A stretch of DNA of 64,000 nucleotides from Cantharellus purpuraceus. Its lineage: Eukaryota > Basidiomycota > Agaricomycetes > Cantharellales > Hydnaceae. The stretch's first letter is position 1. Every line of letters starts with the position of its first letter. Below are positions 33,315 through 45,537 of the stretch, one piece after another. The stretch is taken from assembly GCA_025174535.1 (NCBI GenBank), contig JALBUN010000001.1:1426001-1490000 (forward strand), given 5' to 3'. Made by a program: the position numbers and the translations under genes. The notes beneath the pieces were generated by a model, which was not told where the DNA came from, did not search any database, and worked only from the letters and a program-made list of their open reading frames with translations.

Positions 33315-35851
33315 ATGGCAAATCCGGTTCGAGCTCCAGTGCGACGGTCGACATCCTCTTCACTCGCAGCCACAGTATCTCCACCAAGAGCGAAAGCAAC
33401 GCCTGCTGCATCTATTATTTCGAAGGGAGCAACGGCACGGTCAGCTGTGTCTTCACGTGTTAGTCCATCTACCAGTGGACGCTCGAAAACGTCTGCTGTC
33501 ACAGGAAGATCTCCGTCACCTCGCTCGAGTCCTGTTCCTAGTGGCGAGCTACATGCGAATGGCCGCGATGCCTTGGTGGCCAGCCTGAAGCGTGAAACTG
33601 ATGAGAAGGAGGAGGTACGTTGTCGTTTTTAATTAATCGCCCATGCTTCATATTCACACCGTGAAAGCTCCTCCTCCGTCTGCAAGACAAAGAGGCACAA
33701 CTTACAGACCTCACCACAGAGAATGCTTCCATCACATCTACGCTTCATGCGGCGGAGTCGCGTCTAACGGAGCTTTACGCTGATCAATCCAGAATGGAGG
33801 AAGACGTAGCTACACGTATGGAAATTGCAGAAAAGCTGCGTTCTCAGGTCAGAGATTTGGAGAAGGAGAAGAGAGAGGCTTTGCGTAGGTATACAGAACA
33901 AGCTGCAACTTTTGAAGCGGAACGGCAGGCACTTTACGACAATGAGCAGCACCTCAAATCCCGCATACAGTCACTCACGGCGGCCAGAAAGGCACAGCAG
34001 GAAGCCTCCGAACGGCCACCATCCCCTGTACCCTCTATCGCACCGTCCGTTGCAACGAGCCAGCTTCAGCCAGCATCTCCAACAACTCCAGTTCCTCGCT
34101 CTCCTGCGAGAGATGAAGATGTTGAGCTGTCGGATGGACCGGAACTCACAGCTCTGAAATTGGAGTTATCAACGCTGTCTACGAGCCACACCTCCCTTCA
34201 GACGATGGTGCAAATGCTGCAAACAGAGCTTGCAGATCTTAAGCGCGTTAACAATGAACTCCAAGAGGAGAACGAGAGTTATGGGCTGTTGTTGATGGAA
34301 CGTGCCATGAATGGTACAGGCGTAGAGATGCTCCGGCAGATGGGAGGAGATGAGTCAAGTACTCGTTCAGAGACATTCAGTTATGAGGAGAGAAGCATTG
34401 CTGAGGAAGTAGAGAGGTCAAGCTTGCGGTCGGGTGGGCGGTCAATGCTTGATCGCGTGTCAGAAGATGACGAGTTGGTTCCTGAAGGAGCACAAACACA
34501 CGAAGGTCAATCGAACACCCTGGCCTTTGAATTACAGACAGGACAGGGTCCGGAACTCCCACCTTCAAGTCGTCGTCGGCGTGGTCGGCAAAACTCTGGC
34601 TCTCCGTCACCTCACGGCACGCCTCTGGGCGAATCTCTGGGAGATCTACCTATAACTGGCCCTGGCCTGGACCTCGCTGCTGAGCTTGGTCGAGCAGAGA
34701 CAAAGGACATCCTAGACGGTCACGGACCTACCATTGGTACGGATCACCAGCATTCTCGATCTTCTCGGAAAGTATCCGATGCTGCTACAGAACCTGGTAG
34801 GGATGCTACTGGAGAGGTCAATGCACTTAGACAGGAAGTCAAGTCACTTAAAGACGCGAACAAAGCACTATCTTTATATGCCAGCAAGATTATCGACAGG
34901 ATCATTATGCAGGAAGGCTTCGAGCATGTTCTATCCGTGGACTACGATCCAGACAAGGTTCCGCCCACACCCAAATCTCCTGGCGCGTTTGAGGAAGTGC
35001 TGGCAAAGGCTAAGGCGTCTCCCCCCAAGCCCAAAGCGAGACCACAAAGCATGCTCCTGGGTCGTTCATCATCCATGAAGGCCACCGGCAACCCGAGCGG
35101 GAATTTCTTCAGGTTTCCAGCCTCGGATGAGCCCGAAAAATTGACTACGTTCGGCAACTCGCCACCCTCCCCTGCTCCAGATGTAAAAAGAAACCGCAGG
35201 TCCTTATCAATAACCGAGTGGAGGCCATTTAGTATATTTGGAGGGAGTGCACCTCCAGACAAGGGGAAGAACTTGAAGCCACTGACACTTCGTCCTGGGG
35301 TTGGATCAGCACTTGCTAGTGGACGAAAGCTGGAGAGTCAAGAGGATGAGGAAGATAGGAAGGAGCGGGAGCGGTTGAACGCGACCATGAAGCTCATGGG
35401 TATTGAGAAGCCTCCAGATGACGCGCCAGCTCCCGTGATCGTGAAGACGCAGTCTGGCCCCCCTGTTGCCCATGCAACCGAGGAAGCTGCCAGCTCAAAG
35501 CCTGCATCCACCAACCGCTTTTCAGTGTTTTTCCGGTCGAAGTCATCGAATTCCACATCAACAGCCCCGTCAGCGTCCTCATCTGTTCCTCCTGCAAATC
35601 TGACAAGCGAGGCGTTGGAACAGGCTGAAGCGGAGACAACGTTGGCCACCTTGGATGCGCGGGAGAAGGTGTTGACAGCAGAGATTGCGAAAGGTGGGAG
35701 TGGGGGCTTTACTGAGCTCAATTCGGAGGGGCGAATGAGTCTAGGTGATCAATGGCGAAGCAGGAGAACGAGAAGTGTGAGTGGTAAGAGTCATGATAGC
35801 AGTGGTGCGAGCACGGTCTGGAGTGCAGGCATGAAGGGGGACGAAGAGTAA
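33315..35851 (+). CDS. Fungal coiled-coil protein ('M protein repeat' type), 827 aa
   Basis: Exon 1 33315-33614, intron 33615-33667 (53 nt), exon 2 33668-35851. Residues 1-85 are basic, Ser/Pro/Thr-rich. A heptad-rich coiled coil covers about residues 90-215 (ENASITSTLHAAESRLTEL, LRSQVRDLEKEKREALRRY) and again about 270-315. A conserved block YASKIIDRIIMQEGFEHVL lies near residue 500, and a second short coil precedes it. The C-terminus is Ser/Lys-rich with ITEWRPFSIFGG. The IIDRI-EGFEHVL block recurs in ascomycete and basidiomycete proteins annotated as M-protein-repeat or Hook-like; their role, probably cytoskeletal or vesicular, is not established. Confidence 0.78.
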
Positions 35852-36113
35852 AGCAACGTGGATACCCTGGGAGTCGTCGGGGCTGGCGACTAATCACGCA
35901 TTCTTTTAGAGACACCATTATTCTACCGTCATATCTATCCCCTTGCCACATCTTTCTGGCAAGTCGCATCATATAGATACCCACATCTCGTTTTCTGCCT
36001 CTTTTTTTGCGTCACATTATACTCGCAATTCGGGTTCCATGCATAAGACAGACTACATAATTAATCTATGACTGCGTGTATACCCCATCTCCCCTCGTGA
36101 GGCCTCATGCTGG

Positions 36114-37062
36114 CTAGTAAGATTGGTGTTTGAGGAGAGTGTTCTGGGCGTGTGCCCGGATAGTCTGAAAGGGACTTGATGTAAATCTTCGATCCGCGAT
36201 AATCAACTTGTGTCGCAAATTTTCCAGTTGACTATACCAAAAGGGAGGCATCAGGTGTCTAAAATCAGAAGAAGAGACTGAAGGGGATCTCAAACGCCTT
36301 ACAGTGCGCGCTTGCGTTGGCTGATTGTGAGAGACGCGTGTTTCCCCTCGCCGATTTGACCTGGTTGGGGGCGGCGACAGTTCGGAGAAAAATTGTTCGG
36401 GAGACATTTAGAAGTGTCCGTTGTCGGAGGTGATTGGATGAGAGAATGACCGCTAGTAGCAGGGCCATCTTGTGCCTCAACCGCGGCTATGGCTTGTTCC
36501 ATAGATACAAGGTCTGTTGATAGCTCCCCCTTTGCCCTGCGTTTAACCCGCCGTATATGGGATTTGCTATATGGCGTGCCCGTGGTTGCACCTAAACCTG
36601 CTCGGTTTGTTAGAGAAATCTGTGGAGAAGTGCTGATTTGTTATTGCTAACGGCGCATCAAAAAGCCTTGTCGCAGTTCTTGTTTAGCCTTTTTGGCAAG
36701 AGTCGTAGTTGACGGGGTATATCCTGGACGACCTGCTGCAGCTGCTACAACAGAAATGCCATTTGCCTGTAAGATATGCAAAGAAGGTGAGCAGGCAGGA
36801 TGATTAGGTTCTATAGGGGTAAAGAAGAGGTGGTATGATATATTGATGTCAACTTACTGATGATTCCGCAGTTGATGCAGCTACTTTATTAAGTTGTGCC
36901 ACAATAGTATTTTGGTCACGTTGTACCGTGAAAGGTCGGGATTCTCGAGAAGTTATTTGGGCGTGCCCCACAACACGCCGTCCACGTTCCGCAGGCTGGG
37001 AAAAATATGATATGTCTTTAATCGCCTAAGAAGAGTCACAAAGCAGACACAGAAATCACCAT
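36114..37062 (-). CDS. slx9: Ribosome biogenesis protein Slx9, about 231 aa
   Basis: Leftward exons 37060-37062 (ATG only, least certain), 36858-36995, 36652-36766, 36303-36597 and 36114-36258. Family motifs: KKAKQELRQGFLMRRLGATTG followed by PYSKSHIRRVKRRAKGEL near the middle, an acidic-to-basic linker, then QRKRALHLMPPF and the diagnostic ending PFQTIRAHAQNTLLKHQSY. Slx9 is a pre-40S factor involved in ITS1 processing and export. The intron 36767-36857 (91 nt) is longer than most here. The gene is convergent with the coiled-coil gene, 262 bp apart. Confidence 0.8.
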
Positions 37063-37364
37063 AACTTGACCACCAGGCTATAGACTAGAGCGTGTTTTCA
37101 AAGTCCGTTCTTTGCCTGTGTCCAAAATCATGTTCGGATCACCCCATAGCCCGGGAGAACGCTTAGAATTCTGCAGCTCTATTTCAGATGATTGCCGCCC
37201 GAACCTTGTAAAATACAGCAACTAGCTGAGACTTTTGAGCTACAGGGTGTAGACATGGAACGGAAGAGCATCCGAAAACTGTGATATTCATCGAGCAGTC
37301 GCAATTCAAAGAGCAACCGTTAGTCTTTCCTTGTTTTAGATTTCTTCCGGCTTCGACGTAACTG

Positions 37365-37947
37365 TTATTGAACTTGGATATCCGCCGCGCAAGTGGCACA
37401 CACCGCAATGGTTTGAACGCCGAAACGGATCGTCGAGAGCCGGTTACTTGCAGGCCCGAGTCGAACAACGCGGCCAACTCCCAGCTGTCTTGCCGTACTG
37501 GGGTCATGTAATGACTGTTGGACTGCCCTGGTGAACTCTTCCTTGCGTTGCAAGATACGGATATATTCAGGAGGTCCGTTAGCCTCAACTGTTTGTCTTC
37601 ATTTCGGTGTGCGTGAAGCATACCGAATGTGGCGGTAACGTTTGTCACAACCGCGCAGGTCGGGGAAGGTTTGGTTTTAGACAGGTCAAGGTTATGCCAT
37701 GCCCCGTTATTAAGAGCTGCATTGATAAGGTGGAAGTGCTTGATATCCGTGCGTTGATCGCTACCAGCTCAATGTTGGGGAACAGAAGCCTGTCTGTCCA
37801 TACTATTACCTTAATGCGTTTGACTGTTTTCTCTGTCTCTCGTATGGCAGGCTGCTTGAATCCATAACTGTCCAGTGTTCTGGTGTGGGTGAGAACTCGC
37901 AGGGTCGGTGGGAGAGTGGCCGAGGTGACCTTGCAGGCTATACTCAT
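37365..37947 (-). CDS. Unrecognised protein, 158 aa, 3 exons
   Basis: Leftward exons 37810-37947, 37624-37738 and 37365-37588 close in phase from ATG 37947 to TAA at 37365. The N-terminus (MSIACKVTSATLPPTLRVLT) is hydrophobic and basic; later come HFHLINAALNNGAWHNLDL, SPTCAVVTNVTATF and YIRILQRKEEFTRAVQQSL. No family recognised. The second intron is only 35 nt (37589-37623), shorter than any other here, which is either a real mini-intron or a sign that the model is off. Composition looks coding. Confidence 0.45.
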
Positions 37948-38346
37948 AGAGGCTCTACCAACTTACTCAAGCGGCGCTGCACGTGAAAGAAGCAGATAGT
38001 CTAATTAGTTTAAACTGGATCCACGAGTGATCGGATCCAAATTTGGGTTAAAGAGGAAACTAAGGGTGCGTGGACACGTGTAACAGGAGAGCTGCATCTG
38101 GAATATCTATCGATATGGACCCATATATGTTGTCCATGTGTGAATGTACCGTCCCTTTTTGTCAGTTACTTAGTACCGTCGCATCTCGAGCATTCTAAAG
38201 CATACCTTCAAAATTGTAGCGCTCAGTTTGTACGTACATCGTATCCAGTCGTCGAATTGGAAGCAGTCCCGGCTCCACGTACGGCTGAGAGGATATACGT
38301 ACTTGCCACCGGCCAGAGCAAATTGCGCATCCACATTGGTAGGAGA

Positions 38347-38908
38347 TCAGTTCCAATTTTGTTCTTGACAAATGATGGATTTAAAGTTGTCAAGGAGCGA
38401 AGTGTAGAACGCAGCATCGACAGACACAAGGTGTCGTTCGATATAGCACTCATCCAAACCTGGATCCGCGGAAATGTATACGGCGACATCTCTCGGTATG
38501 AAACCCGCGTACAAGCGATTGGGATGGTATGTGGACAAGACAAATATTGGGAGCTCTTAGAGTGCCAACTGCCATCAGGTATCAAAATTGGGTAGTTTGC
38601 AGAAGTCAACGATAGACAGATATGTGCTCCAGCCCGGGTTTCCTGCATCAAAAGGGGCCAACCTGGTTTCAGGCGGAGCTGGAATCCACTGTCCCTCGGC
38701 AAACTTGGTGGTCGCTACAGCGAATCATTTGTTTTAGTAAAAAATCATCACTCGTCTAGCTCCAGCTATCACCATTGACGACGCGCTCATCGCACACAAC
38801 ATTAAATAGTCGGTGCAAGACGGCCCGGAGACCTGCCCTCCCATCAGTAATGTTATTGTCGCTGCCATGAACACTGCCTGGGTGTGGCGCCGTTTCGAGC
38901 GGATCCAT
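38347..38908 (-). CDS. Unrecognised protein, at least 3 exons (C-terminal part uncertain)
   Basis: From ATG 38908 (context GCC before ATGG) exon 1 runs to 38773 and reads MDPLETAPHPGSVHGSDNN and GLRAVLHRLFNVVCDERVV. A 58-nt GT-AG intron with an ACTAAAAC branch-like site leads to exon 2 (38618-38714), reading TTKFAEGQWIPAPPETR and DAGNPGWSTYL. A third coding-like stretch at 38347-38540 reads LYAGFIPRDVAVYISADPGL and ends SIICQEQNWN. The join between exons 2 and 3 has more than one solution. No family recognised. Confidence 0.4.
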
Positions 38909-40186
38909 GGCTGTCGGCTCTGCCGCCACCCCGAGCACTCCTAATCTGGTCAAACGGCTGATTGGCTTGTCCCCCATGCCGCGCAGCTCACGTCAACGTC
39001 AGGGGCATTGGCGCACCCTCTCTGCCGCGTCCCGATGACTCGTCGATCTGCAAACGACCATTCCCGCTCGCCGTCATCGTCCGACTACACCCCTCAGATT
39101 ATCGTATATGGCGTGTGTACAGTGTGCCTGACCTTCCCTGTCAAGTAGACGTACAAGTGTGCAAGATCTGCGCTTGTCTGCTGGTCAACTTTTTGCTTTT
39201 CCATCACCCCATCACCGTTACGTACATCTTCGCCCGCATACTTCCGTTGGTCGGGTCAACGAGTGCTTGTGGTATAGTTAGTTCCTGGACGTCCCATCTA
39301 CCGTGTGCCGGCTTTCTCAAGCTGTCCTCTATCCTGGTTCTATTCCAACTCCGCACCTTATTCTCCTGATTTTCCGGAGCCCCATTATTGTATTGATGAT
39401 CCTTCACATGATCCTGGGATATGGACGCTGGATGGTATGAATCCCAGATAGCCTGCATGATCATTATCAAAGACGCTTGAAGGTGGTGAGAATCCTCTGA
39501 ATATTACACGATATCCTTGAAATTAGATTTTGTTATGAAACTCGCCTGAAATAGTCGGATATACGAAACAGACCTTCAAGTTGGCCGCTCACCTATTATT
39601 TCCTTGTGGTTTTGGAATGGTTTCACTGCCATTGAAAACCGATTCTCTTATCCTAGAATGGAAGAAATTTGCATGAGAAAGACACTCATCTCATGAGAAA
39701 GTTTGGACGAGGCGGCCTTGAGATGTATAATTATCTCCACAGCTTTGAATATGCACCGCACCATTTAGAGACACAGGAGCACCTTTGCCTCTATTCCACG
39801 GTTGCCATGTACTGACGTCCACAGAGGTGGGTAAGCATCGTTTAGGGTGGCGAATGATATATTTAAATGCTATATTTAAATCTCCCAAGTGTTACAGTAG
39901 GTATGTCACATTGAATGTCACATTGAAGGGACGTGATGATTGTGGTTGGTCATTTAGATTCAGGAGCGGGAATGAGCCCCATGGAGAAGATGGTTGTTGA
40001 ATGGATTAAGTCATATAAATCCGGGTATAGAAAAAGTAAACAAGACGTGATGGCAATATGGACAAAAGGTTTGGTCTATGGGTTCGGGTATGCTGTACAG
40101 CAGGTACCATTTAACGAAAAGGTTCTGTAAAAGGAAATATATTAAAACTCCGAAGCTCCACTTCTGTTTTGCAAAGTTTACAAGAC
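38909..40186. other. Intergenic region upstream of eIF3b
   Basis: No gene seen. 38962-39369 gives a pyrimidine-rich rightward frame of 135 codons without motifs, probably a composition artefact. 39480-40180 is AT-rich. Confidence 0.4.
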
Positions 40187-43177
40187 ATGTCGCCAGTCGC
40201 GAACGGTGTGCCTTTGGAGGAAGAGGACATTGATTATACTGACATCGAAGAGAGGTGCTTTTCAATGCTCTGTACCTTTGTATGTCTTCATCGTGATCGC
40301 CCCCAACTGTTAGATACCGAGTGAAACCCAATGAAGGGTTTGACAACGTTTTGGTGGTCGATGGTGTACCTATAATCGAAAAAAACAAGTTGGATATACT
40401 ACTAGCGAAGATAAGCAAGGATTTTGGGAAGAAAGGTGCTCCTATCAAACCGGACGCCATGTCGATGCCATGGGATACTACATCGGGAAAAAGTAAAGGG
40501 TGGGTTCTCTATGTTGGTCCATGTCATTGTAAATTCTCTTCATCTTGTTGCATCTCTTCTAGGTACCTTTTCATGGAGTTTAGAGATCCGGATGAAGCCT
40601 CATTCGCCCTGGCGGCCATGCAGGGTTTTCCCTTTGATAAAAAACATACATTCGTCATTAACCGCTTTTCTGATATTGAACGTTTCGCGGATATGGATCC
40701 AGTGTATGTTGATCCGGAGCCAGAAGAGTACAAGCCTCGTGTGCGTATTTGTAGTGATCATCTTATCCTACCCAAGTTAACTTTTTTTTTTGATAGGAAC
40801 ATCTTCGAGCGTGGCTAGGAGATGTTCAAGGGCGCGATCAGTATGTAACATACCGGGGTGACGATGTTCAGATACATTGGCATGGAAAACCCTCCTCCAC
40901 TGAGGTTTCCTATGAACGAGCAGTGGGATTTTCTCTTTTAACTTAGAAGCCTTGCACGTGATTAAAAGTCGCAACCTCTAGAACTGGACAGACTTGTATG
41001 TTGCATGGTCGCCTCTTGGAACTGTACTTGCCACGTTGCACCGCCAAGGTGTACGCCTCTGGGGTGGATCAACATGGCAGCCTCTGCAACGATTCGCACA
41101 TCCACTAGTGAAACTGATCGATTTCTCTCCATGCGAGCAGTACCTTGTTACCTGGTCACATGAACCCATTGTAGTGCCAGAAGGTGCCCTTCAGGGACCG
41201 CAGTACTTCAGTCCGGAGGACGAGGGTAACTGCATTGCTGTCTGGGAAATCAAAACCGGCCATTTGTTGCGCACATTTCCAGCGGTTCATGCCGCTTCCG
41301 GCACCGGCGCAATGGACGATGCACAGAAAAAGCAGGGTATGCCATGGCCTGCTTTAAAATGGAGCGGAGACGACAAGTATGTTGCGCGTGTCACCCCGGG
41401 GCAGCAGATCAGCGTGTACGAGCTACCGAGTATGGGCTTGTTGGGGAAAAAAAGTGTCAAGATTGAAGGCGTTGTCGATTTCGAGTGGTGTCCACTTGGT
41501 GACAAGGATCGGGATGACATTGCAGATAGCAAGGCCACCAAAACAGCCGGAGCTGCGGCAGCGAAAGCAGTAAAAAAGGCACCCAAGGAAAATATGCTTG
41601 TGTTTTGGACACCTGAGGTTCAGAACCAACCGGCCAGGGTAACACTCATGAGCTTTCCCACTCGCACCATTTTACGTCAGAAGAACTTGTTTAACGTGAC
41701 CGACGTGCGTATCTCTCATTTTTGGACACAATGCTACAAGTTTGACAGCTGATGGAGATTCACGTCAGTGCAAACTTTATTGGCAAAATCAAGGGGATTT
41801 CTTGTGCGTTAGAGTCGACCGTCACACGAAAACCAAAAAGTCCATCTTCTGCAACCTGGAGATATTCCGAGTGCGGGAGAAGGACTTTCCAGTTGAAGTA
41901 GTGGAACTGAAGGGTGCGTGTTATCCCTTTGGCTTAAACAATTTTGCAGTCCGCGTCTGCCGTTCCTTTCCGAGCTCTCCTCTTCACCCTTCCTCTATCC
42001 GCTACTTAAGATCCGAAAAGTGCTCACACGCAGACGGAAACTCAGATACCGTCACGGATTTCTCATGGGAGCCACGCGGGGAACGGTTCGCAATAGTTTC
42101 GAGCAGTGATCCTAATCTCGGCAACCCCGGCCCGAGTGCAACGATCAAGACAGACGTGAGCTTCTACCAACTGGAACGGGGAAAGGGTGATTTTAAGCTG
42201 CTGAGTGCGTATGCCTACCACTCTGCCGTGTATATGTTGCTAACTGCCATATTCGTCGACCATTGACCTTGATTGACTCATCCTCCACCTTATCTCGACT
42301 CGCGTGTGCTTGCACTCCGGTGCTTTACATGCACCTTGTTGTTGTCCCATATGCATCAAAATCATAGAGACCCTTCCGAACAGGTCGAGCAACACGATTC
42401 GGTGGTCTCCGCGGGGGCGGCATGCCGTACTCGCCACAGTTGGCTCTACAACCAAGTCTGAGCTGGAATTTTGGGACCTTGATTTCAATTTAGAGGATGT
42501 GGGGGGTCGTAAGGATGTGAACCAAACGGCATCGAAGGAGGAGTGGGGCAGCGGCATCCAACTACTGGGAAGTGCCGATCATTATGGAGTCACAGACGTC
42601 GAGTGGGATCCTTCCGGTCGTTATCTTGCCACGAGCGCAAGCGCATGGCGACACACGGTACGTGGTTTTAGCTTTCAGCTTCTCGTTTTCTATCATTCCA
42701 GGCTAATTCTCGATCGGGCAACTTTTTCCCGACCACTGGCGCACGCATGCTTTCGCGGCAATCTAATTATTATTAATGTAGCTGGAGAACGGTTACGCAA
42801 TCTGGGATTTTAAGGGCCAGGAGCTGGAGAAGCACATTCTAGACCGGTTCAAGCAGTTTATTTGGCGACCGCGGCCGCGGACACTGCTGAACAAAGAGCA
42901 ACAGCGGTTGATACGCAAGAATCTGCGCGAGTACAGCCGGACGTTTGACGAGGAGGATGCGGCAGAGGAGGGCAAGGTGAGCGCAGAACTAATCGCACAG
43001 AGGAAGAGACTCGTGGATGAATGGAATGCCTGGCGGGCGAGATGCAAGCGGGAGATGTCGGGAAGCGGGAAGGGCAAGGTTGGGACAGCCCTGGAGGAGG
43101 GAGAAGAGGAGAAAGAAGAGGTAGCCGAATGGATCGATGAGGTCATTGAGCAGATTGAGGAGGAAGTACTCGACTGA
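40187..43177 (+). CDS. prt1: Translation initiation factor eIF3 subunit b (Prt1), 760 aa
   Basis: Exons 40187-40254, 40314-40499, 40563-40740, 40797-40922, 40982-41704, 41769-41913, 42034-42204, 42368-42657 and 42782-43177; phases close. The N-terminal RRM is marked by NVLVVDGVPIIEKNKLDILL and the strand YLFMEFRDPDEASFAL. Prt1 landmarks follow: LRAWLGDVQGRDQYVTYRGD, WSPLGTVLATLHRQGVRLWG, CKLYWQNQGDFLCVRVDRHT, DFSWEPRGERFAIVSSSDPN, NTIRWSPRGRHAVLATVG and the C-terminal helix IWRPRPRTLLNKEQQRLIRK. eIF3b scaffolds the eIF3 complex on the 40S subunit. Introns 6 to 8 (120, 163 and 124 nt) are longer than the rest and could hide extra small exons. Otherwise intact. Confidence 0.94.
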
Positions 43178-43512
43178 GCGAGAGAATAATTATTATTGAT
43201 TGTGGCGTCCCTGCGGTCATTGTCAGGCTCATTCCCACGTACGAGATCGGAAAATCCCGGGCATAGTTAGCCGCCAGTATTAATACTGATTGCCTTGAAA
43301 CAGCAATCATAATTATTTCTTTTTTTAATTCCTGGTCGCCGCCCTTCGAAATTCAGAAAAGAAACAAAAACAAAATAATCCGGAATTACCGAGTAACGCA
43401 TCCATCTAAAAGGTAGCAAACCTCGCAAGTACTTCGTCCCAGGTCTTTCCCACCTCTCCTCTCTCTCTCCCCCCAGCATTACGACTCGTTCCTCGTCCTC
43501 ATCGTCGCGTGC
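43178..43512 (+). promoter_or_regulatory. Region between eIF3b and the HapX-like gene
   Basis: AT-rich proximal part, then a CT-rich tract at about 43440-43480 right before the HapX-like start, likely its leader. No distinct operator recognised. Confidence 0.35.
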
Positions 43513-45537
43513 ATGGTGCCCATGACTTCTGCTGTCGCCTCTTCCTCCACCCTCTGGGCCCAAGGTATGCTTATGTCACATCTCCTGCTTCCCCAGTCTG
43601 AACACCCGTCTGTTATAGCCTCAAAACAATGGGTCATTCCTGCCAAACCAAAGCCTGGAAGAAAGCCCAAGAAAGATCCCCCCGCACCCCCCGCAGATGA
43701 CTCTACAGAGGTACGCGTGCCACTCATCTCTATCCATTTGAAACACGCTGACTTGAAGTTTGTACCATACAGCCAGACTCCAAAGGCAGACGAGTGCAAA
43801 ATAGGTTCGTCTCTCGCACGATTCCAACCCCTCGTCCCCCCAATGCTCATCAGCTCTCTCCTCTCCAGAGCCGCGCAACGTGCCTTTCGCGAGCGCAAGC
43901 AGTCTCAGCTGGCAGACCTCCAAGCTCGTGTCCAGTCTTATGAGCAGGGTGAGATGGAGCGTAATGTTGCATTGCAGAACATCGCCAAACGTCTCAAGGA
44001 GGAGAATGAGACCCTTCGTAAGGAGAACGCCTCTCTTCGAGAGGAACTTCGCAAGCTCAGACCCGAGAGGTCTCCCGAGACTGAACGCAAGCGCTGGAGA
44101 GAGGATAGCAGTACTCCATACGCGTCCGGGGAGTTGTTGACAAGAAAGCGCATAAAGACAGATGGTCTCCCTGCCCTTTCCCCCGACTCCATCCCATCCT
44201 CCGCTATGTCCTTGCTCCCTTCCCCCTCGTCCCTCGTTTCCTCCCCCGAATCTGACAGTGCCGCCTCCTCCGTCCCTAATGACCCTTACTCTCCCATGTC
44301 CTTCTCGGCCCGCTCCCCTAACCCTCCGATCTATTCACATAACTCACAGCAACCTGCTATGGCCAGTCTCTTCTCCGGCTTCCCCGGAAAGGTCCCTGGA
44401 TGCATCAACGAGAATCGAGGCACGAACTCTTTTGAGTTTGACATGGTGGATTGCGGATTCTGCTCTGACGATACTCCCTGCGTCTGTCGCGAACTCGCGC
44501 TTCAGCAAGTTGCCGCACGTATTGCCGTGCATGGCGAGGTACCAGGGTCCAGCCCTTCTATTCCCACTAATACTACGTCAACAACCCAGATGGGCTCACA
44601 CTCTCCCCCGGAGGTCAAGATGGAATCAAGAGGAAGTATCAGTATAGGTTCAACACCGCAGATTGCCCCCGCCACGGTCCCTGTTTCCCTTTCGTCGGAT
44701 GACACGTCTATTCTGGACAATCTCCCAGCTTACTCGCCGCCTGTTCCACTCCCCCGTCGCCACTCGTCAGACCAAGGTACAAATGCGCCCATATTCCCAG
44801 TCTTTCCTGCCCAGTCACTTCAGCGATCACTCCGTCCGGATCGATCATTATCGCCTAATTGTACCGGCGACCCTTCCAATTGTTTAGCATGCGCCGACGA
44901 TCCCTTTGGGAAGGCTTTTTGTGCAGCCCTTGGTGGATCTGTCCAGGAGTGTGGAGGTTGCGTCAATCATACTAATGGATCAGCCACTGAGCCTGGATTT
45001 CCCTGTGCAGGAGGTGGCAACCCGAACATGGCCAGACTTGTTGGCTCTTCTCATCCAGATCATCAGCACAATACATCATCTGGCGCTCCGAGATCCGCAT
45101 CCTCTATACCTTCCGCGTCTTCTTCAGGCCATCTGTCAACCGCAGAGACCATCCCCTGTAATACCGCGTGGGCACAATTGAAATCCCACCCAAATATTGC
45201 ATTCGCCGACCTCTCGCTTCTCGCCGAAGTGGTCGCTCGCCGCTCAAAATGCACCGGACCCCGCGTCATCTTGTCCCCTGACCCTGATATGGAGGCGCTC
45301 ACGCGACGCAGTGTTGAGGGACGCGCTGTTGACCGGGGCTCGGATGATATGCCAATTCTGCTCACGGACCCGCACGCACAGTATCACGAGCGGGCGCAGA
45401 CCCATGTTCACGCCACCGCATCGTCCTCGGGTTCGTCAGCCCTTCTTCAATGTGGTCGACAACGTGTCGTCGAGGTTGAGACGAAGGGCGTGCAAGATGC
45501 CTTGGCGATCCTGGATGGACAATATCAGAGAACTTGA
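43513..45537 (+). CDS. hapX: HapX-type bZIP transcription factor with Hap4-like motif and cysteine-rich regions, 614 aa
   Basis: Exons 43513-43564, 43619-43710, 43773-43804 and 43869-45537. Residues about 18-37 carry the Hap4-like CCAAT-complex-binding motif KQWVIPAKPKPGRKPKKD. The bZIP basic region is QNRAAQRAFRERKQSQ (from about residue 56) followed by leucine-zipper heptads. Two cysteine-rich segments follow, CGFCSDDTPCVC near residue 253 and CLACADDPFGKAFCAALGG then ECGGC near 395-425, resembling the iron-sulfur-binding CRRs of HapX. HapX binds the CBC (Hap2/3/5) and switches iron-consuming and iron-uptake genes. The start is preceded by a CT-rich leader. Iron sensing is inferred from family. 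Confidence 0.85.
   Translation: MVPMTSAVASSSTLWAQGMLMSHLLLPQSEHPSVIASKQWVIPAKPKPGRKPKKDPPAPPADDSTEVRVPLISIHLKHADLKFVPYSQTPKADECKIGSSLARFQPLVPPMLISSLLSRAAQRAFRERKQSQLADLQARVQSYEQGEMERNVALQNIAKRLKEENETLRKENASLREELRKLRPERSPETERKRWREDSSTPYASGELLTRKRIKTDGLPALSPDSIPSSAMSLLPSPSSLVSSPESDSAASSVPNDPYSPMSFSARSPNPPIYSHNSQQPAMASLFSGFPGKVPGCINENRGTNSFEFDMVDCGFCSDDTPCVCRELALQQVAARIAVHGEVPGSSPSIPTNTTSTTQMGSHSPPEVKMESRGSISIGSTPQIAPATVPVSLSSDDTSILDNLPAYSPPVPLPRRHSSDQGTNAPIFPVFPAQSLQRSLRPDRSLSPNCTGDPSNCLACADDPFGKAFCAALGGSVQECGGCVNHTNGSATEPGFPCAGGGNPNMARLVGSSHPDHQHNTSSGAPRSASSIPSASSSGHLSTAETIPCNTAWAQLKSHPNIAFADLSLLAEVVARRSKCTGPRVILSPDPDMEALTRRSVEGRAVDRGSDDMPILLTDPHAQYHERAQTHVHATASSSGSSALLQCGRQRVVEVETKGVQDALAILDGQYQRT

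Noticed and set aside
38962..39369. 135-codon rightward frame
   Set aside because: Pyrimidine-rich composition with Leu/Ser/Pro bias and no motif or splice context; likely chance.
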